Assembly (NCBI GenBank): GCA_001556995.1
Contig: LSKF01000107.1
Location: 24,044-88,043, forward strand
Direction: 5' to 3'
DNA: 64,000 nt
Source: Erythrobacteraceae bacterium CCH12-C2
GTDB taxonomy: Bacteria; Pseudomonadota; Alphaproteobacteria; Sphingomonadales; Sphingomonadaceae
Made by a program: the position numbers and the translations under genes. The notes beneath the pieces were generated by a model that had not been told where the DNA came from, searched no databases, and worked only from the letters and a program-made list of their open reading frames with translations. Numbering within the stretch: the first letter of the stretch is position 1; each line of letters opens with the position of its first letter. Positions 27,052-36,377 of the stretch are shown here, piece after piece.

Positions 27052-27807
27052 ATGGGTTACGATAGGGGACGCCGGCGCGGCCGCGACAAGCGCGACGGGT
27101 TTGGCGAAGATGGCTTTGATCCGTTTGGCGGTCCGGGTGATGGATATTCCCCGCCGCGGGATTTTGGGGGCGATCGTTTCGGTGGGGGCGGTGATCGCTT
27201 CGGCGGAGGCGGTGGTGACCGCTTTGGCGGCGGCGGACCGCGTCCGGGTGGCGGCGGCGGACCGCGTGGTCCGGGCGGCCCCGGCGGCGGCGGTGGCGGC
27301 GGTTTCACCCGCATGCCGGCTCAGATCGTCGGCACCGGCAAGGGCACGGTCAAGTTCTTCAACAGCCAGAAGGGCTTCGGCTTCATCCAGCAGGAAGGGG
27401 GCGGGGAAGACGTCTTCGTCCACATCAGCGCGGTGGAGCGTGCGGGCCTTGAAGGCCTCGCTGAGGGTCAAGAGCTTCAGTACAACCTCGTGGATCGCGG
27501 CGGCAAGGTGTCGGCGCAGGATCTTCAGGTTGTCGGCGATGTGATCGCGGTCGCTGCCAAGCCGGCTGCCCCCCAGCGCGAGCTGACGGGTGAGCGGGCC
27601 AAGGGCACGGTCAAGTTCTTCAACGCGATGAAGGGCTTCGGCTTCCTCGTGCGTGATGATGGCCAGCCCGATGCCTTTGTGCACATCAGCGCGGTTGAGC
27701 GTTCGGGCCTGTCCGCTTTGAACGAAGGCGAACGCTACGAATTCGACCTCGAAGTCGATCGTCGCGGCAAGCATTCGGCGGTCAACCTCGCACCGGCGAG
27801 CGACTAA
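27052..27807 (+). CDS. Double cold-shock-domain protein with glycine-rich N-terminal region
   Basis: 251-residue nucleic-acid-binding protein. Residues 1-90 are a low-complexity region with an [10 protein letters not shown] start and repeated DRFGGGG units (about 41-63), then a Pro/Gly stretch. Cold-shock domain 1 covers about 97-162, with RNP1-like KGFGFIQ and RNP2-like VFVHISAVE. Cold-shock domain 2 covers about 184-247, with KGFGFLV and AFVHISAVE. Double-CSD proteins are usual in alphaproteobacteria, but the glycine/arginine/phenylalanine-rich leader resembles RGG or low-complexity RNA-binding tails. Likely role: RNA chaperone or regulator; target unknown. The 5' region has no other gene. 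Confidence 0.9.
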   Translation: MGYDRGRRRGRDKRDGFGEDGFDPFGGPGDGYSPPRDFGGDRFGGGGDRFGGGGGDRFGGGGPRPGGGGGPRGPGGPGGGGGGGFTRMPAQIVGTGKGTVKFFNSQKGFGFIQQEGGGEDVFVHISAVERAGLEGLAEGQELQYNLVDRGGKVSAQDLQVVGDVIAVAAKPAAPQRELTGERAKGTVKFFNAMKGFGFLVRDDGQPDAFVHISAVERSGLSALNEGERYEFDLEVDRRGKHSAVNLAPASD

Positions 27808-27938
27808 CGTCTGGTCCTGTAGCGCCTGCGGTTTGACGCGGGCGCTGTGCAGGATTATTGAATTGCGGGTGGCGGCTCTTGTTCGGGGCCGCCATTTGCT
27901 TTTGGATTCACCGGCCTCATCAACTCAGGATACTGCCC

Positions 27939-29138
27939 ATGTCGATCACACCGCTCATGCCCGTTTACCCGCGCTGCGGCGTGCGGCCGGTGCGCGGCGA
28001 GCATTGTCACCTGATCGACGAAGACGGCACCCGCTACCTCGATTTCGCCAGCGGGATCGCGGTGAACCTGCTCGGCCACTCGCATCAGGGGCTGATCGCG
28101 GCGATCCAGAATCAGGCGGCGACGCTGATGCACGTCTCGAACCTTTACGGTAGCCCGCAGGGTGAGCGGTTGGCGCAGCTGCTGGTCGATAAGACCTTTG
28201 CCGACACGGTGTTCTTCACCAATTCGGGCGCCGAGGCGGTGGAATGCGCGATCAAGTGCGCGCGTGCCTATCACCAGAACGCGGGCGATGCGGGCGATAC
28301 CAGCCGGTTCGAGCTGATCACCTTCCACAACGCCTTCCACGGCCGCACCATGGCGACCATCAGCGCCTCGAACCAGACCAAGATGCACCACGGCTTCTCG
28401 CCGTTGCTCGACGGGTTCAAGTATGCGCCGTTCGACGATCTCGAAGCAGCCAAGGCGCTGATCGGGCCGCACACGGCGGGGTTCCTGGTTGAACCCGTGC
28501 AGGGCGAGGGCGGTATCCGCCCCGCTTCGCAGGAATTCATGCAGGGCCTGCGCGATCTGGCCGATGAGCATGATCTGATGCTGGTGCTCGATGAAGTGCA
28601 GTGCGGCGTCGCGCGCACCGGCACCTTCTATGCCTATGAGCAATACGGAATCGAGCCGGACATTCTCGCCACGGCCAAGGGGCTGGGCGGCGGCTTCCCG
28701 CTCGGCGCGTGCATCGCCACCGAGAAGGCGGCGCGCGGCATGACCTTCGGCACCCACGGCTCGACCTATGGCGGCAACCCGCTGGCGATGGCGGCAGGGA
28801 CGGCGGTGATGGAAGCGGTCGCCAACGACGAATTCCTCAGCTCCGTGCGCGAAAAGGGCGAGAGGATGCGCGCGCGGCTCGAACAGTTCATCGGCAATTA
28901 TCCCGAGCTGTTCGAACTGGTGCGCGGCATGGGCCTGATGCTGGGCCTGAAGATGAAGATGGAAAGCCGCCCCTTCGTGGTCCACCTGCGTGACAATCAC
29001 CAGCTGCTCACCGTGGCGGCGGGGGACAACACGGTGCGCGTCATCCCGCCGCTGGTGATCGGCGATGCCGAGATGGACGAATTCTTCGACAAGCTTTCGG
29101 CAGGCGCGGCCAGCTTCAAGGTGCCGGAACCGGCATGA
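27939..29138 (+). CDS. argD: Acetylornithine aminotransferase
   Basis: 399-residue class III PLP aminotransferase of arginine synthesis, converting N-acetylglutamate semialdehyde to N-acetylornithine. The N-terminus reads [13 protein letters not shown]. Residues include [12 protein letters not shown] (95-106), the aspartate in [14 protein letters not shown] (about 216-229) and the PLP lysine K247 in [15 protein letters not shown] 27939 gives the family start. The stop overlaps argF by 4 bases (ATGA). The argD-argF pairing is common in alphaproteobacteria. It may also act in lysine synthesis as succinyl-diaminopimelate aminotransferase. Confidence 0.94.
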   Translation: MSITPLMPVYPRCGVRPVRGEHCHLIDEDGTRYLDFASGIAVNLLGHSHQGLIAAIQNQAATLMHVSNLYGSPQGERLAQLLVDKTFADTVFFTNSGAEAVECAIKCARAYHQNAGDAGDTSRFELITFHNAFHGRTMATISASNQTKMHHGFSPLLDGFKYAPFDDLEAAKALIGPHTAGFLVEPVQGEGGIRPASQEFMQGLRDLADEHDLMLVLDEVQCGVARTGTFYAYEQYGIEPDILATAKGLGGGFPLGACIATEKAARGMTFGTHGSTYGGNPLAMAAGTAVMEAVANDEFLSSVREKGERMRARLEQFIGNYPELFELVRGMGLMLGLKMKMESRPFVVHLRDNHQLLTVAAGDNTVRVIPPLVIGDAEMDEFFDKLSAGAASFKVPEPA

Positions 29139-30082
29139 GCGCCGCCGGGGGGGGTCGCCACTTTCTCGATCTCGGGGATGCCGGGGGCGATGATGTCGCG
29201 GCGATGATCAATGATGCGATTGATCGCAAGGCGGCGCGCGCAGGGTGGCCCAAGGGCAAGGTGGATGCTGGCGCGCCGCTCGCCGGGCATGTGCTGGGGC
29301 TGGTCTTCGAGAAGAACTCGACCCGCACCCGCGTCAGCTTCGATATCGCGATGCGGCAGCTCGGCGGATCGGTGCTGATCCTCGATTCGGCCTCAAGCCA
29401 GCTTGGGCGGGGCGAGAGCATCGCCGATACCGCGCGGGTGCTGAGCCGGATGGTCGATGCGATCATGCTGCGCACCGATGATCACGCCAAGATCGAGGAA
29501 ATGGCGCGTCACGCGACGGTGCCCGTGATCAACGGCCTGACCGACAAATCGCACCCCTGCCAGATCGTCGCCGACCTTCTGACTGTGATCGAGCACGGTA
29601 AGGCGCTTCCGGGCCTTGAGGTTGCGTGGTTCGGGGATGGGAACAACGTGCTGCACTCGATCCTCGAGGCGGCGGGGCTATTCAAGTTCAACGTTCGCGT
29701 GGCGACCCCTGCGGGGTATGAGCCCGATCCGGCCTTTGTCGCGCTCGCACGCGCGGGCGGGGCCACGGTGACGTTGACGCAGGACGCTGTTGCGGCGGCG
29801 AGCGGGGCGGACGTGATCGTCACCGACACCTGGATCTCGATGGGACAGGCCGATGCGGCGGAGAAGAAGGCGGCGATGCAGCCCTATCAGGTCAACGCCG
29901 CGCTGATGGCCCATGCCGAGTCCGACGCGCTGTTCCTCCACTGCCTGCCTGCGCATCTGGGCGAGGAAGTCACCGAGGAGGTGTTCGAAGGGCCGCAATC
30001 GGTGGTGTTCGACGAGGCGGAGAACCGCATCCACGCGCAGAAATCGGTGCTGCTGTGGAGCTTTGGCCGGATCGGCAACTGA
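29135..30082 (+). CDS. argF: Ornithine carbamoyltransferase
   Basis: 315-residue enzyme joining carbamoyl phosphate and ornithine to citrulline. The carbamoyl-phosphate motif STRTR is at residues 62-66. HPCQI follows near 135. The ornithine-binding HCLPAH is close to the C-terminus, followed by the usual [16 protein letters not shown]. Length is normal. It is translationally coupled to argD. The next gene, hslO, follows 66 bases later in the same direction and may be read through. No ArgR-type operator was recognised. Confidence 0.95.
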   Translation: MSAAGGGRHFLDLGDAGGDDVAAMINDAIDRKAARAGWPKGKVDAGAPLAGHVLGLVFEKNSTRTRVSFDIAMRQLGGSVLILDSASSQLGRGESIADTARVLSRMVDAIMLRTDDHAKIEEMARHATVPVINGLTDKSHPCQIVADLLTVIEHGKALPGLEVAWFGDGNNVLHSILEAAGLFKFNVRVATPAGYEPDPAFVALARAGGATVTLTQDAVAAASGADVIVTDTWISMGQADAAEKKAAMQPYQVNAALMAHAESDALFLHCLPAHLGEEVTEEVFEGPQSVVFDEAENRIHAQKSVLLWSFGRIGN

Positions 30083-30148
30083 GCCGCTTGGCTATCATCT
30101 GCACGCTGGCCCTTTTCGCCGCGCCCCCTCGCCCCCATATGGCGGCGC

Positions 30149-31039
30149 ATGGCTGACCTCTCCGAAACATTCTCCGACAAGCTGATGGGCTTTACCCTGC
30201 CGGGCCGCAACGCGCGTGGGCGCGTGGTGCGCTTGGAAGGTGTGCTCGATGCGGTGCTTTCCGCGCATGATTACCCCCCGCCGATCATGCATCTCTTGGG
30301 CGAGGCGCTGGTGATGGGCGCGCTGATGGGCGGCTTGCTCAAGGGCGAGGCGGCGCAGCTCACCATGCAGGCGCAGACCAATGGCGGAATCGTGCGCCTG
30401 CTGGTGTGCGATTATCGCGCCGGCGCGGTGCGCGGCTATGCCGATTTCGATGCGGAGCGGCTGGCGGGCCTCGGGGCCAATCCGTCGCTCAAGGCGCTGT
30501 TCGGCGAAGGCTATCTTGCGATCACCTTCGAGACCGAGGGCGCGCAACGCTATCAGGGGATCGTCCCGCTCGAAGGCGATAGCCTTGCCGAGGCGTGCGA
30601 GAGCTATTTCAGCCAGTCGGAACAGATTCCGACGCTGATCCGGGTCGCCAGCCGGGCCGGGGCGAATGGCCGTGCCGCAGCAGGGCTGCTGGTGCAACAC
30701 CTCGCCGATGGCGAGGAGGGGCGCGAGCGGCTGCATGTGCGGCTCGATCATCCCGATTGGGAGCATGTCGCGGTGATGGCGGGCTCGATCAGCCACGATG
30801 AGCTGCTCGCGCCTGAGCTGTCGCTGGAAGCGATCGTCTGGCGGCTGTTCCATGAGGAGCCGGAAGTGCGGGTCCAGTCCGGTGCCTCACTGTCACGCGG
30901 CTGCCGGTGCAGCATTGATCACTACACGGCGATCATCGCCCGGTTTCCGCCCGAAGAGCAGCAGGACATGCGCAATGAGGATGGAATCATTGCGGTGGAT
31001 TGCGCCTTCTGTTCGCGGACCTTCGCGCTGCCGATCTGA
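30149..31039 (+). CDS. hslO: Redox-regulated chaperone Hsp33
   Basis: 296-residue chaperone activated by oxidation and unfolding. The four zinc-binding cysteines are C252 and C254 (CRC) and C285 and C288 (CAFC), the Hsp33 redox switch. The N-terminal domain reads HLLGEALVMGALMGGLLKGE, and SQSEQIPT lies in the middle, both typical. Length matches the family. The N-terminal sequence contains the usual L-x-R-A-x-x-R-G-like LPGRNARGRVVRL. It is placed just after argF; argF-hslO adjacency is seen in other alphaproteobacteria and may only reflect inheritance. Confidence 0.95.
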   Translation: MADLSETFSDKLMGFTLPGRNARGRVVRLEGVLDAVLSAHDYPPPIMHLLGEALVMGALMGGLLKGEAAQLTMQAQTNGGIVRLLVCDYRAGAVRGYADFDAERLAGLGANPSLKALFGEGYLAITFETEGAQRYQGIVPLEGDSLAEACESYFSQSEQIPTLIRVASRAGANGRAAAGLLVQHLADGEEGRERLHVRLDHPDWEHVAVMAGSISHDELLAPELSLEAIVWRLFHEEPEVRVQSGASLSRGCRCSIDHYTAIIARFPPEEQQDMRNEDGIIAVDCAFCSRTFALPI

Positions 31040-31102
31040 CCGTTCGTCGAAAATTTCGGGCCGTTCAGGTTCTGGACGACGAAATTATGCAAGGCGGGTG
31101 AA

Positions 31103-31546
31103 ATGAAACCTGCCATGAAGGACGCCATGACGATTGCTCGCAAGACCCTGCCGCGATTCATCGCCATCGGTGCAGCCTTGACCGGCGCTGGGGTGTGGCT
31201 GTCCGTGCCCGGGCTGGCGCAGGGCAATGGTCTGGCGCTGCTGGACACGCTGGCCAAGGGGGAGTGGACGATCAAGTATCGCGACGGCGCGCCCGAACGC
31301 CGGATTTGCCTGCGCAGCGGAGCGGAGTTCATCCAGCTCATGCACAAGCAGACCGATTGCAACCGCTTCGTGATCGAGGATAGCGCGGCGCGGGTGACGG
31401 TGCAGTACACATGCCCCAGCAATGGCTATGGCCGCACCAGCATCCGGCGCGAGACGCCCTCGCTGATCCAGCTGGAAAGCCAGGGCATTGTGGATGGGAT
31501 GCCGTTCCAGATGGCGGCCGAGGCGCGTCGCACCGGCACCTGCTGA
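31103..31546 (+). CDS. Exported DUF3617-like hypothetical protein
   Basis: 147-residue protein with an N-terminal signal sequence (hydrophobic stretch at about residues 18-36, then SVPGLAQG, a likely signal-peptidase site). The mature part reads LAKGEWTIKYRDGAPERRIC, then TDCNRFVIEDSAARVTVQYTC, with the Gly-Trp opening, cysteine positions and ARRTGTC ending that recall DUF3617-type periplasmic proteins. Function unknown. The start ATG 31103 is followed by a second in-frame ATG at 31115; either gives the same mature protein. Monocistronic, between hslO and queC. Confidence 0.75.
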   Translation: MKPAMKDAMTIARKTLPRFIAIGAALTGAGVWLSVPGLAQGNGLALLDTLAKGEWTIKYRDGAPERRICLRSGAEFIQLMHKQTDCNRFVIEDSAARVTVQYTCPSNGYGRTSIRRETPSLIQLESQGIVDGMPFQMAAEARRTGTC

Positions 31547-31602
31547 ACGCGCCTCCCTACGGGCCGGATTGCCTTTGGGTGCGCGCGTGATAGGGCCGGG
31601 GC

Positions 31603-32301
31603 ATGACCGGTTCCGAACATTCTTCCGCGCCGCCGATTGCCGTTGTGCTCCTCTCAGGGGGACTGGATTCGATGGTCACGGCGGCTCTGGCGCAAGAGCG
31701 CGGGTTTGCTGTTCATGCGTTGACAGTCGACTATGGCCAGCGACATCGGCTTGAGTTGCAATCGGCTGAGCGGATTGCCGGGCAGCTGGGTCTCGCTCGC
31801 CATACCACGGTCGCACTCGATCTGCGCGCATTCGGCGGGTCGGCGCTCACCGATGCGATTGATGTGCCTAAGGGCGGGGTGGGGGATGACATCCCCGTCA
31901 CCTACGTCCCCGCGCGCAATCTGGTGTTCCTCGCTCTGACCACGGCCTGCGCCGAGGCGGCGGGGGCGCGCGACGTGTTCATCGGGGTCAATGCGCTCGA
32001 CTATTCGGGCTACCCCGATTGCCGCCCCGAATTCATCGCCAGCTTTGCCGAGACCGCGCGATTGGGCACCAAGGCGGGGGTGGAAGGCGCGCCCTTCACC
32101 ATCCACGCCCCGCTCCAGCACATGACCAAGGCGGACATCGCCAGCGAATGCGCGCGCTTGCGCCTCGATCCTGCGTGGAGCTGGTCGTGCTACGATCCGA
32201 CGCCCGAGGGGCTCGCCTGTGGGCTGTGCGATTCGTGCCGCCTCAGGAAAAAGGGTTTTGCCGAAGCGGGGATTGTCGATAGCACACGCTATCACGTCTG
32301 A
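31603..32301 (+). CDS. queC: 7-cyano-7-deazaguanine synthase
   Basis: 232-residue ATP-dependent enzyme that converts 7-carboxy-7-deazaguanine to preQ0 in queuosine synthesis. The PP-loop SGGLDS is at residues 18-23. The zinc cysteines are C196, C206, C209 and C212 in WSCYDP and LACGLCDSCRLR. The GVNALDYSGYPDCRPEF segment is also diagnostic. Length is standard. No other queuosine genes are adjacent, although gluQ (tRNA-Asp queuosine modification) lies far downstream at 54703. Confidence 0.95.
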   Translation: MTGSEHSSAPPIAVVLLSGGLDSMVTAALAQERGFAVHALTVDYGQRHRLELQSAERIAGQLGLARHTTVALDLRAFGGSALTDAIDVPKGGVGDDIPVTYVPARNLVFLALTTACAEAAGARDVFIGVNALDYSGYPDCRPEFIASFAETARLGTKAGVEGAPFTIHAPLQHMTKADIASECARLRLDPAWSWSCYDPTPEGLACGLCDSCRLRKKGFAEAGIVDSTRYHV

Positions 32302-32353
32302 CCGGTCCTGAGGACGGGCACATTGTCAGAGCATCCTGGAGAGGGGATCACCA

Positions 32354-33910
32354 TTGAGCGATAACACCACGGCGGCGGAAGGCCGCAGCGACGAGGCCGC
32401 GTCGGCCTATAGCTGGTACGTGCTCGGGGTGCTCGTTGTGGTCTATATCCTCAACTTCATCGACCGGCAGATCCTCGCGATCCTCGCGGTCGATATCAAG
32501 CGCGACCTGGGGCTGACCGATGGCGAGCTCGGGTTTCTGGGCGGGGCGGCCTTTGCGGTGTTCTATGCGCTGTTCGGCGTGCCGCTCGGCCGGTTGGCGG
32601 ATCGCTGGCATCGGGTGCGGCTGCTGACCATCGGCCTGGTGCTGTGGTCGACGATGACGGCGCTTTCAGGGTTCGCGCGCAATTTCCTCACCTTGTCGCA
32701 GGCCCGGATGGGGGTGGGCGTGGGCGAGGCGACTGCCAGCCCGACCGCCTATTCGCTGATCTCGGACTACTTCCCCGCCCGCCAGCGCGGAACGGCGCTC
32801 GCTATCTATTCCTCGGGGCTGTATCTCGGGGGCGGGGTGTCGCTGCTGATCGGGGCGAAGATCTCGCAGGTCTGGGATGCAGCCTATCCTGGCGGCGGGA
32901 TCGGCGGGCTGGTCGGCTGGCAGGCGGCTTTCATGGCGGTCGGTGTTCCGGGGGTGCTGCTGGCTCTGTGGGTGGCCTCGCTGCGCGAACCTGCGCGTCA
33001 GCCCGATGCGGCGAGCGGTGAGCGGCATCCGCTGGTCGATTTCATCGTTGACCTCTCGACCCTGCTGCCGCCTTTCACGTTGTTCCACGCGGCGCGCCGA
33101 GGGACCAAGGCGGTGCTCGTCAACCTCGCGATGGCCATAGCGATGATTGTCCTTGCCCTGGGAATGATCGCGCTGACCAAGAACCCGCAGCAGTGGACCG
33201 CCATCGCCTTCGGCTATTATGCGGTGTTTTCGTGGGCCACCACCCTGCGCCGCCACGATCCGGCGACCTTCCAGCTTATCTGGGGGACGCCTGCGTTCAT
33301 TTGCACGGCGCTGGGCTATGGTCTGGTGTCGCTGGGTGCCTATGCGCTCGCGTTCTGGTCAGCGGCCTATGGCGAGACGGTGCTAGGTCTGCCCAAGGCC
33401 GAACTGGCCTTCGTGCTCGGTGGGTGCGGCGCAAGTTCCGGCTTCCTCGGCGTGATCCTGGGCGGGCGCATGTCCGACTGGCTGAGGGCGCGCAATCCCT
33501 CGGGCCGGATTTTGGTGGTGATGTTCGGGATTGTGGCGCCGGTGGTGCCGATCTGGATCGGGTTCACGACGCCAAACGCGGTGCTTTTCTATGTGATGAA
33601 TTTCCTCGCCGGGATGTTCGCGGCGACCGCGCTCGGCGCTGCCGCGGCAACGACGCAGGACCTGGTCCTGCCGCGAATGCGCGGGACTGCGACAGCCTCG
33701 TTCTTCCTGGCGACCACGCTTGTCGGGCTCGGGCTCGGGCCGTTCATGGTCGGCGCGATCTCCGATCTGAGCGGGAGCTTGCGGGTCGGGTTGCTGTCGC
33801 TGATCGGTGTCGCGCCGATTTCGCTGGCGTTGCTGATCTATGCCTATCGCGCCCTGCCCAAGGCTGAAGCTACGATTGCGGAGCGGGCTCAGGCGGCTAT
33901 GGAGGCCTAA
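32354..33910 (+). CDS. Major facilitator superfamily transporter (spinster-like)
   Basis: 518-residue transporter with twelve predicted helices. The first helix is followed by the MFS motif region FIDRQILAILAVDIKRDLGLTDGELGFLGG and GVPLGRLADRW (loop 2-3, G-x-x-x-D/R). The N-terminal arrangement (YVLGVLVVVYILNFIDRQIL) is typical of the spinster/MFS_1 group common in sphingomonads. The only start that keeps the family N-terminus is TTG 32354, with a GAGAGGGG ribosome binding site ahead. Substrate unknown. The long cytoplasmic insert between helices 6 and 7 (around 220-250) is usual for the group. Confidence 0.86.
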   Translation: MSDNTTAAEGRSDEAASAYSWYVLGVLVVVYILNFIDRQILAILAVDIKRDLGLTDGELGFLGGAAFAVFYALFGVPLGRLADRWHRVRLLTIGLVLWSTMTALSGFARNFLTLSQARMGVGVGEATASPTAYSLISDYFPARQRGTALAIYSSGLYLGGGVSLLIGAKISQVWDAAYPGGGIGGLVGWQAAFMAVGVPGVLLALWVASLREPARQPDAASGERHPLVDFIVDLSTLLPPFTLFHAARRGTKAVLVNLAMAIAMIVLALGMIALTKNPQQWTAIAFGYYAVFSWATTLRRHDPATFQLIWGTPAFICTALGYGLVSLGAYALAFWSAAYGETVLGLPKAELAFVLGGCGASSGFLGVILGGRMSDWLRARNPSGRILVVMFGIVAPVVPIWIGFTTPNAVLFYVMNFLAGMFAATALGAAAATTQDLVLPRMRGTATASFFLATTLVGLGLGPFMVGAISDLSGSLRVGLLSLIGVAPISLALLIYAYRALPKAEATIAERAQAAMEA

Positions 33911-34203
33911 CGCGAAGGCGAAGCCGACGCTGAAACCAAATCGCCAAGTCCGCGAGTAGTGGGATTATGGTGCGCGCACTGCCATTGACCAACAGGCCTT
34001 GATCTAATCCCTGACGTCGATTGCGGACCGCGACGCCGTTGCTCGAACTCGCCTACCCGCCGCAAGTTGTGGTTAGGGCGGACCTTCGAATCGTCGCTAG
34101 CTTAACGCTGACGCTACCCTGTTGCGCGCGCGTCTCATTGAAAGTGAGTGCATACAGATCGGGTCGCGCTCGCTTAGTCGGGGTGCGCGAAGCTCAGACG
34201 CAA
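33911..34203. other. Intergenic region without a recognisable gene
   Basis: About 293 bases between the MFS gene and the ompA terminator. I looked for tRNA arms, a small coding frame with a ribosome binding site, and repeats, and found none convincing. The composition is slightly lower in GC than the neighbours. Confidence 0.6.
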
Positions 34204-34232
34204 CAAAAAAGGGGCCGGATCGCTCCGGCCCC
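34204..34232 (-). terminator. Intrinsic terminator after ompA-like gene
   Basis: Read on the minus strand, GGGGCCGGA and TCCGGCCCC (34211-34219 and 34224-34232) form a 9-bp perfect stem with a 4-base loop, followed by six T residues (the plus-strand run of A at 34205-34210). It closes the ompA-like transcript 25 bases after the stop. Confidence 0.92.
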
Positions 34233-34257
34233 TCGATTGTTCCGTTAGAACGGTGGC

Positions 34258-35340
34258 TTACATGCCCGAACCTGGGCCGTAGGTCACTTCCACGCGGCGG
34301 TTTTGCGCTTCGCGCACACCGTCTGCGGTCGGGACCCGCGGCTTGGTTTCGCCGAAAGCTTCGCCAGCGATCCGCGCTGCGGGGATACCGCGGCCAGTCA
34401 GATAGCTGCGGACCGAAGCGTTACGACGCTCGGCCAGGCCGATGTTGTATTTCGGCGTACCCGCACGGTCGGTGTGGCCTGCGAGCATGACGCTTGCCGT
34501 GCCGCAGTTCGCGTAAGCCGTGACTGCGTTGTTGAGGATGGTCGCCGCTTCCGGAGTGATATCCGACTTATCGAAGTCGAAGAACACAATGTACGGACCC
34601 GTGTTGCACGGCGCCTTCGGAGGAGGCGGCGGAGCCGCGACCGGTGCCGGCGCACCACCGAAGTTGTAGGTCACGGTGCCGAGCAGCGAATGGGTAGTCA
34701 GCGACGTGTCAAGCGTGCGACCCAGCGGATCGATCAGATCGATTTCCGGGACCCGGAAGAAGCGATACTTCAGGCCAACATCCCACGAATCGCTCAAAGG
34801 AGCGCGGACGCCGGCAATCAGCTGCCATGCGAGACCGGTGTCAGAATCGTTCCAGACGCCCGGACCAGTCGCATTGACCGCACCGTCCATGTCGACCCGC
34901 GCAACACCGATACCACCACCGGCGAAGGCTTGCAGACCGTCATCCTTGCCAAAGTCGAACAGGCCGTTCAGCATGAAGCTCAGCGCGTTGACTTCACCAA
35001 CCGCGTCGCGCGCACCCGTAAAGGTCGTGAAGCCCGTGCCGGCTTGGTTGAGCGCGAGGCCTTGCGAACCGGCGGTCACACCTTCGAGATCGGAAGCGCG
35101 ATAGCTGGCTTCGGCTTCAAGGCGGAACGCACCGAAATCATAGCCGACGAGGGCGCCGAAATCATAACCGCTATCGTAATCGGCCGACGCGTTGTCGGGC
35201 GCTCCGTTCACGCCGAGGTCCTGATCCTCGACGAGCATCACGCCGCCTTCACCCTGGATATACCACTGGTCTTCACGGGCCAGTGCGGGCGAGGTCAGCG
35301 CCGTCGAAGCCATGGCCATGCCAATGACAAATTTGCGCAT
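34258..35340 (-). CDS. OmpA-family outer membrane protein
   Basis: 360-residue outer-membrane beta-barrel protein. A signal peptide (MRKFVIGMAMASTALTSPAL) is followed by an eight-stranded barrel with alternating aromatic strands (for example YDSGYDFGALVGYDFGAF and LKYRFFRVPEIDL). A Pro-rich linker (APVAAPPPPPKAP) precedes the C-terminal OmpA peptidoglycan-binding domain with YIVFFDFDKSDITPEA, LAGHTDRAG and NIGLAERRNASVR. It anchors the outer membrane to peptidoglycan and is usually abundant. An AT-rich upstream stretch and its own terminator point to a single-gene transcript. Confidence 0.93.
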   Translation of the reverse strand: MRKFVIGMAMASTALTSPALAREDQWYIQGEGGVMLVEDQDLGVNGAPDNASADYDSGYDFGALVGYDFGAFRLEAEASYRASDLEGVTAGSQGLALNQAGTGFTTFTGARDAVGEVNALSFMLNGLFDFGKDDGLQAFAGGGIGVARVDMDGAVNATGPGVWNDSDTGLAWQLIAGVRAPLSDSWDVGLKYRFFRVPEIDLIDPLGRTLDTSLTTHSLLGTVTYNFGGAPAPVAAPPPPPKAPCNTGPYIVFFDFDKSDITPEAATILNNAVTAYANCGTASVMLAGHTDRAGTPKYNIGLAERRNASVRSYLTGRGIPAARIAGEAFGETKPRVPTADGVREAQNRRVEVTYGPGSGM

Positions 35341-35509
35341 ACTAAAATTCCCCTTTTTTTAGACTTGAGGCACCGGGGGTCTCTATCTTTTCCCCTTGCA
35401 AGTGGCAAGCAGTCAATGCTTCCGATATGTTGCTCAAATGCCTCGGTCCTTAGCGTGTGACAAAAATGCAATGATCCTCGAGAACGCTAACGGAGTGATT
35501 GCGGGAACT

Positions 35510-35920
35510 TCAGGCTGTTGGCGCTGCCAAGATACCCAGATGGCGCAGAACCTCGATCAGTTGGACCAGCGCAGCCCTGCCCTCGGTATCGATGACTGAG
35601 CCACCCGCTGAGATAATCGGGGCCACCGCGGTCCGCCACCCCGAGCGAAACAGCATCCAATGGCCCGCATCGCTATCGAACACCTGCATCCCGTCACGCG
35701 GTGCCATGAAGTGCCAATCACCGCCGATCCCGACTGCGAGATGGTCCTCCTTCCCTGCCCAGGCCGCAATTGCTGGTGACGTGACCCGAAAACACGCGCT
35801 GTCTGGAACAACCGCAGGCGGCGCATTTTGCGACGCCACCACGGCCTGCGGACAAAGGGCGTCCAGAATGCTGAGCGCCTGGTTGATAAAGAATTCCTTT
35901 TGCGCTTGCCCCGGAGGCAT
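35510..35920 (-). pseudogene. DUF2793 gene, 5' end lost, fused to terL remnant
   Basis: C-terminal portion of a DUF2793 protein, a family usually found at the distal end of sphingomonad GTA or prophage structural clusters. The frame begins in the conserved PPGQAQKEFFINQALSILDA, at about residue 10-15 of a normal family member, and continues through WAGKEDHLAVGIGGDWHFM and a complete C-terminus. An ATG at 35920, borrowed from the terL sequence, could start a 136-residue product without the N-terminal strand. No ribosome binding site precedes it. It joins directly to the cut end of terL at about 35912-35918. Confidence 0.8.
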
Positions 35921-36377
35921 GGCTGTGCTGTGGGCCGCGCAAGGCTTCGGGTTCAGCGGCGGAGAACAGCTGCGCCTGGGCCCCGCTCCTGAAACGGACG
36001 CGGTGCAGCGAGGGTTCGTACAGCGGCTTGTGGCCCGGCCTGCAAATCGCCAGCAGTCCGCTTTCACCCTCCACCATCACCGCGCGTGCTTCGGCCAGCG
36101 AGGAGGAAACCAGCGCGATCCTTGCGTCGGGGTCGGCATCCGCGATCATCCGCACCCATTCCGCGCCCGAGCGCGTCTTGCCGAAGCCGCGCCCGGCCAT
36201 GATCATCCAGATGCGCCAGTCACCCGGCGGGGGGAGCTGTTCCTCGCGGGCGGTGTACTCCCAGAGATAGTCGAAGCTGTTGCGCTCGGTCTCGTCGAGC
36301 GCCTCGCTGACCTGATAGCGCAGCTTGTCGCCATCTTCCGATTCGTCTGCGAGCATGTCGTCATAAGGTCCGCTCAT
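35916..36377 (-). pseudogene. GTA-type terminase large subunit, truncated after about 154 codons
   Basis: N-terminal part of a DNA-packaging ATPase like gene g2 of the Rhodobacter-type gene transfer agent. It reads LPPPGDWRIWMIMAGRGFGKTRSGAEWVR (Walker A GRGFGKT at residues 62-68; given here in parts of the family pattern), then EGESGLLA and PEALRGPQ at about 144-150. Intact homologues continue with a Walker B-like W-x-D-E-[LI]-A-K-W; here the frame switches to unrelated codons after HSHA and runs to a stop near 35718. The motor and nuclease domains are gone, so it cannot package DNA. It starts 4 bases inside the end of the terS-like gene. Confidence 0.85.

Noticed and set aside
33911-34257. 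Small genes or an RNA gene between the MFS gene and the OmpA gene
   Set aside because: Short frames here lack ribosome binding sites and conserved wording; no RNA fold beyond the ompA terminator was clear.
35400-35509. Additional GTA genes downstream of the DUF2793 fragment
   Set aside because: The DUF2793 C-terminus is complete and the next sequence is only the ompA upstream region.
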